From Bacteroides zhangwenhongii (GTDB taxonomy: Bacteria > Bacteroidota > Bacteroidia > Bacteroidales > Bacteroidaceae): DNA of 64,000 bases. Below are positions 61,646 to 64,000 of the stretch, in pieces (the stretch's first letter is position 1; every line of letters begins with the position of its first letter). The translations under genes were made by a program, and so were the position numbers. The notes under the pieces were generated by a model. That model searched no databases, had not been told where the DNA came from, and was given only the letters and a program-made list of their open reading frames with translations. The stretch is from NCBI RefSeq assembly GCF_009193325.2, contig NZ_CP059856.1, positions 496,001 to 560,000 of the forward strand, read 5' to 3'.

Positions 61646-62559
61646 TGTGGAAAGACTTTTTTTATTTCACTAAAACCGAACGACAAGGCATTATCGTCCT
61701 TGTCGTTCTTATTTTAGGGGTACTCTTACTCCCCAACCTCTTCCCTCTTTTCAATCGTCCGAAAGAGGTAGACACCTTGAAACAAGAGAAATTTCAGAAA
61801 GAATATAATGAGTTCATCGCTTCTCTCGAAGAAGTGGAGTCTCACAAAAAGTCGAAAAATCCGACTTCCCGGCCATCCGTAAGGAAAGAAATCACTCCTT
61901 TCGCATTCGATCCGAACACTGCTGATTCCATGACTTTCCTCTCTCTCGGTCTACCGGCATGGATGGCAAAGAATATTCTGAACTATCGAAGAAAACAGGG
62001 GATATTCCGACATCCGGAGGATTTCCGGAAAATATATGGGCTGGAGGAAGAACAATATCAGACTCTTCTTCCCTACATCCGGATTGCAGAGAAGATCCGC
62101 CCAAAAGATACAGTACGATTGCTCACCATACAAAACGTACGAAAAGACACGGTATTCAAGTATCAGTCTGGTACTGTTATCAGCCTCAACCAAGCAGACA
62201 CAACCGAACTTAAAAAGATTCCGGGAGTCGGGAGTAGTATCGCCCGGATGATTGTAAATTACCGTAAGAGGCTGGGAGCTTTTTATAGAATAGAGCAATT
62301 GCAAGAGATTCATCTAAAGGTAGAAAAGCTTCGTCCATGGTTCTCAATCAATCCCGATGAGATACACCGTATCAATTTGAACAAGGCAAGCGTAGAACGA
62401 ATGATGCATCATCCGTATATCAATTATTATCAGGCAAGAGTGATTGTAGAGTACCGGAAAAAGAAAGGAAGATTAAAGAGCTTGAAACAGTTATCACTCT
62501 ATGAAGAATTCACTTCTGCCGACCTTGAACGGATAGAGCCCTATATCTGTTATGATTAA
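61645..62559 (+). CDS. Membrane-anchored helix-hairpin-helix protein (ComEA-like)
   Basis: A 304-residue protein with one N-terminal membrane helix (about 17-36, IIVLVVLILGVLLLPN), a polar linker, and at least three helix-hairpin-helix motifs of the ComEA type: SLGLPAWMAKNILNYRRKQG (about 99-118), IPGVGSSIARMI (about 192-203) and a last one around MHHPYINYYQARVI. Such modules bind DNA non-specifically. In ComEA they help DNA uptake, but Bacteroidota proteins of this kind have not been assigned a function. Coupling with the symporter (shared base at 61645) does not indicate a shared pathway. Confidence 0.85.
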   Translation: MWKDFFYFTKTERQGIIVLVVLILGVLLLPNLFPLFNRPKEVDTLKQEKFQKEYNEFIASLEEVESHKKSKNPTSRPSVRKEITPFAFDPNTADSMTFLSLGLPAWMAKNILNYRRKQGIFRHPEDFRKIYGLEEEQYQTLLPYIRIAEKIRPKDTVRLLTIQNVRKDTVFKYQSGTVISLNQADTTELKKIPGVGSSIARMIVNYRKRLGAFYRIEQLQEIHLKVEKLRPWFSINPDEIHRINLNKASVERMMHHPYINYYQARVIVEYRKKKGRLKSLKQLSLYEEFTSADLERIEPYICYD

Positions 62560-62569
62560 TTAAAAGAAA

Positions 62570-62603
62570 GATGCATTCCTATCACACCAGACAAGAATGC
62601 ATC
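62570..62603. repeat. 9-bp hairpin after the helix-hairpin-helix gene
   Basis: GATGCATTC (62570-62578) and GAATGCATC (62595-62603) are perfectly complementary with a 16-base loop. No T-run follows, so it is a weak terminator candidate. Confidence 0.35.
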
Positions 62604-62742
62604 ACACACAAACAAAACAAACACTCTACTATCATCTTCACAGACTTCTGTAGAGAAGCGACTATAAATATATAACTAAAAGATAGAATACCTGCAATAC
62701 TCCACCTTTTTGGTATACATTTTTAGAAGTTAGGTTCTTTAA

Positions 62743-63399
62743 TTAATCTTTTTTAATCATACCATCCACCATATGAACCGTTCGGTCAGTGATTTTAGCA
62801 AGTCCCTCATCATGGGTAACGATCACGAAAGTCTGACCCAGCCGATCTCGCAAATCAAAGAACAGGCGGTGTAAATCTTCTTTATTTTGAGTATCCAGAC
62901 TTCCGGAAGGCTCGTCCGCCAGAATTACAGCCGGATCGTTGATTAAGGCTCTCGCCACAGCCACCCGCTGTTTCTCTCCTCCCGACAGTTCATTCGGTTT
63001 ATGGGAGGCACGGTCTGCCAGCCCCATAAAATCCAGAATCTTCATGGCACGATCGTTTGCCTCCCTTGAGGACACGCCTGCAATGAATGCAGGAATCATC
63101 ACATTCTCTAACGCCGTAAACTCCGGAAGAAGTTGGTGGAACTGGAAGACAAAACCAATATTCTTGTTACGGAATGCAGACAACTCTTTCTCCTTCATCC
63201 GGCTGACCACAGTTCCGTCGATTTGTACCAGACCGGTATCCGGTTCATCCAAAGTACCCATAATTTGCAGCAGCGTTGTCTTACCCGCTCCACTAGGACC
63301 TACAATGCTGACAACCTCACTCTTATTGATTTCAAGATCAATGCCTTTCAGTACTTGTAATGAACCGAAGCTCTTCGTTATTCCTTCTAACTTTATCAT
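62743..63399 (-). CDS. ABC transporter ATP-binding protein, LolD/MacB type
   Basis: A 218-residue ATPase subunit with Walker [10 protein letters not shown] (about 34-42), Q-loop [19 protein letters not shown], the ABC signature [15 protein letters not shown] (about 138-152), Walker [13 protein letters not shown] and the H-loop VTHDE. The LPEF-x-A-x-x-N and single-domain length are typical of LolD/MacB-type ATPases, which drive lipoprotein release or efflux together with FtsX-like permeases. No permease gene lies next to it, so the partner is elsewhere. It follows tcdA by nine bases and is probably cotranscribed. Confidence 0.9.
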   Translation of the reverse strand: MIKLEGITKSFGSLQVLKGIDLEINKSEVVSIVGPSGAGKTTLLQIMGTLDEPDTGLVQIDGTVVSRMKEKELSAFRNKNIGFVFQFHQLLPEFTALENVMIPAFIAGVSSREANDRAMKILDFMGLADRASHKPNELSGGEKQRVAVARALINDPAVILADEPSGSLDTQNKEDLHRLFFDLRDRLGQTFVIVTHDEGLAKITDRTVHMVDGMIKKD

Positions 63400-63407
63400 A
63401 ATAGCTT

Positions 63408-64000
63408 TTATAATCTTTTAATGACATATTCCGCCAGATAACATCCAAACACAGCAGGCATATAACTGACCGTTCCGCAAGTCGATTTCTTGTTCTGTTC
63501 GTCATCTGTGAGCAACACCGCCTTTGCATCAGCCTGTTCGGTACTGAACACAACCGGGAGTTTACGTTTCATCCCCATTTTCTGTAACCGTTTCCGCACC
63601 GCTTTGCTCAATCCGCAATGATAAGTATCCCAAAGATCGGCAAACCGTACCTGCGTAATGTCACTTTTTGCCCCTGCTCCCATACTGGAAACAATCCTGA
63701 TCCGCCGTTTCATCGCCTCATAAATCAAGAAACACTTCGGACTGATGGTATCGATAGCGTCCACTATGAAATCATATTTGCCGACATCCAATAGCTCCGG
63801 TATATTTTCATCTTTCAGATAAACAGGTAAAACGGTCAGGTCGATATCGGGGTTTATATCTTTATACCGGGTAGCCAGCACTTCCGCCTTCGACATCCCC
63901 AAAGTGGAATGCAATGCAGGTAACTGACGGTTCAGGTTAGTCGGCTGCACTGTATCGGCATCTACAATCGTCATTCGTCCGACCCCTGCACGACAAATCA
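63408..64000 (-). CDS. tcdA: tRNA threonylcarbamoyladenosine dehydratase (5' end outside window)
   Basis: An E1-like (ThiF/MoeB superfamily) enzyme that activates the carboxylate of t6A37 in tRNA to form the cyclic ct6A. The frame continues upstream of the internal ATG at 63974 to the window edge (codons for CRAGVGRM), so the nucleotide-binding GxGGxGS start lies outside. Visible motifs are [49 protein letters not shown] and [20 protein letters not shown], matching the TcdA/YgdL group rather than ThiF or MoeB. It is followed by the LolD-like gene. Confidence 0.9.
   Translation of the reverse strand, partial: ICRAGVGRMTIVDADTVQPTNLNRQLPALHSTLGMSKAEVLATRYKDINPDIDLTVLPVYLKDENIPELLDVGKYDFIVDAIDTISPKCFLIYEAMKRRIRIVSSMGAGAKSDITQVRFADLWDTYHCGLSKAVRKRLQKMGMKRKLPVVFSTEQADAKAVLLTDDEQNKKSTCGTVSYMPAVFGCYLAEYVIKRL

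Overview
The window comes from a human-gut-type Bacteroides (phylum Bacteroidota). The evidence is two SusC/SusD pairs, a hybrid two-component regulator, many secreted glycoside hydrolases and polysaccharide lyases, GH97 and DUF2264 enzymes, and repeated TAnnTTTG promoter boxes. The sequence alone does not fix the species.

Region A (1-27186) is a polysaccharide utilization locus (PUL) that is probably cut by the left edge. It has a divergent PL8-like lyase (left end missing from the window), a hybrid two-component sensor/regulator, a GH88 unsaturated glucuronyl hydrolase, two SusC/SusD pairs in tandem, a GH16 surface lipoprotein, a BACON plus beta-helix surface lipoprotein of unknown activity, a GH3 glycosidase and two more PL8-like lyases. 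A short decayed fragment of another carbohydrate-active gene lies between those two lyases. The likely logic is surface capture and endo-cleavage, beta-elimination to unsaturated uronides, GH88 removal of the unsaturated uronic acid and GH3 trimming of beta-glycosides. No sulfatase is present, so an unsulfated uronic-acid polymer with beta-glucosyl units (gellan-, xanthan- or capsule-like) is more likely than a sulfated glycosaminoglycan. This is inference.

Region B (27507-35023) is core and housekeeping: radC, a GT2 glycosyltransferase, the pta-ackA acetate operon with a clear terminator, lrgA-lrgB, a DUF2156 protein and a GNAT acetyltransferase.

Region C (35025-56626) is a second carbohydrate region without SusC/SusD. 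One minus-strand operon encodes DUF2264, a GH43_24-like exo-galactanase, a BNR-4 propeller enzyme and GH105. A second encodes GH35, GH43, GH51 and GH97. Between them are an unusual membrane regulator (propeller sensor joined directly to an AraC domain, with no kinase or receiver), a GH31 enzyme, two unrelated accessory P-loop ATPases and a long inverted-repeat element. The enzyme set fits side-chain and backbone trimming of arabinogalactan-like plant glycans.

Region D (56764-64000) is core: diadenylate cyclase cdaA overlapping folP, murF, a VanZ-like protein, a sodium:neurotransmitter-type symporter, a helix-hairpin-helix protein, a LolD-type ABC ATPase and the truncated tcdA. No tRNA, rRNA, CRISPR array or intact insertion sequence was seen.
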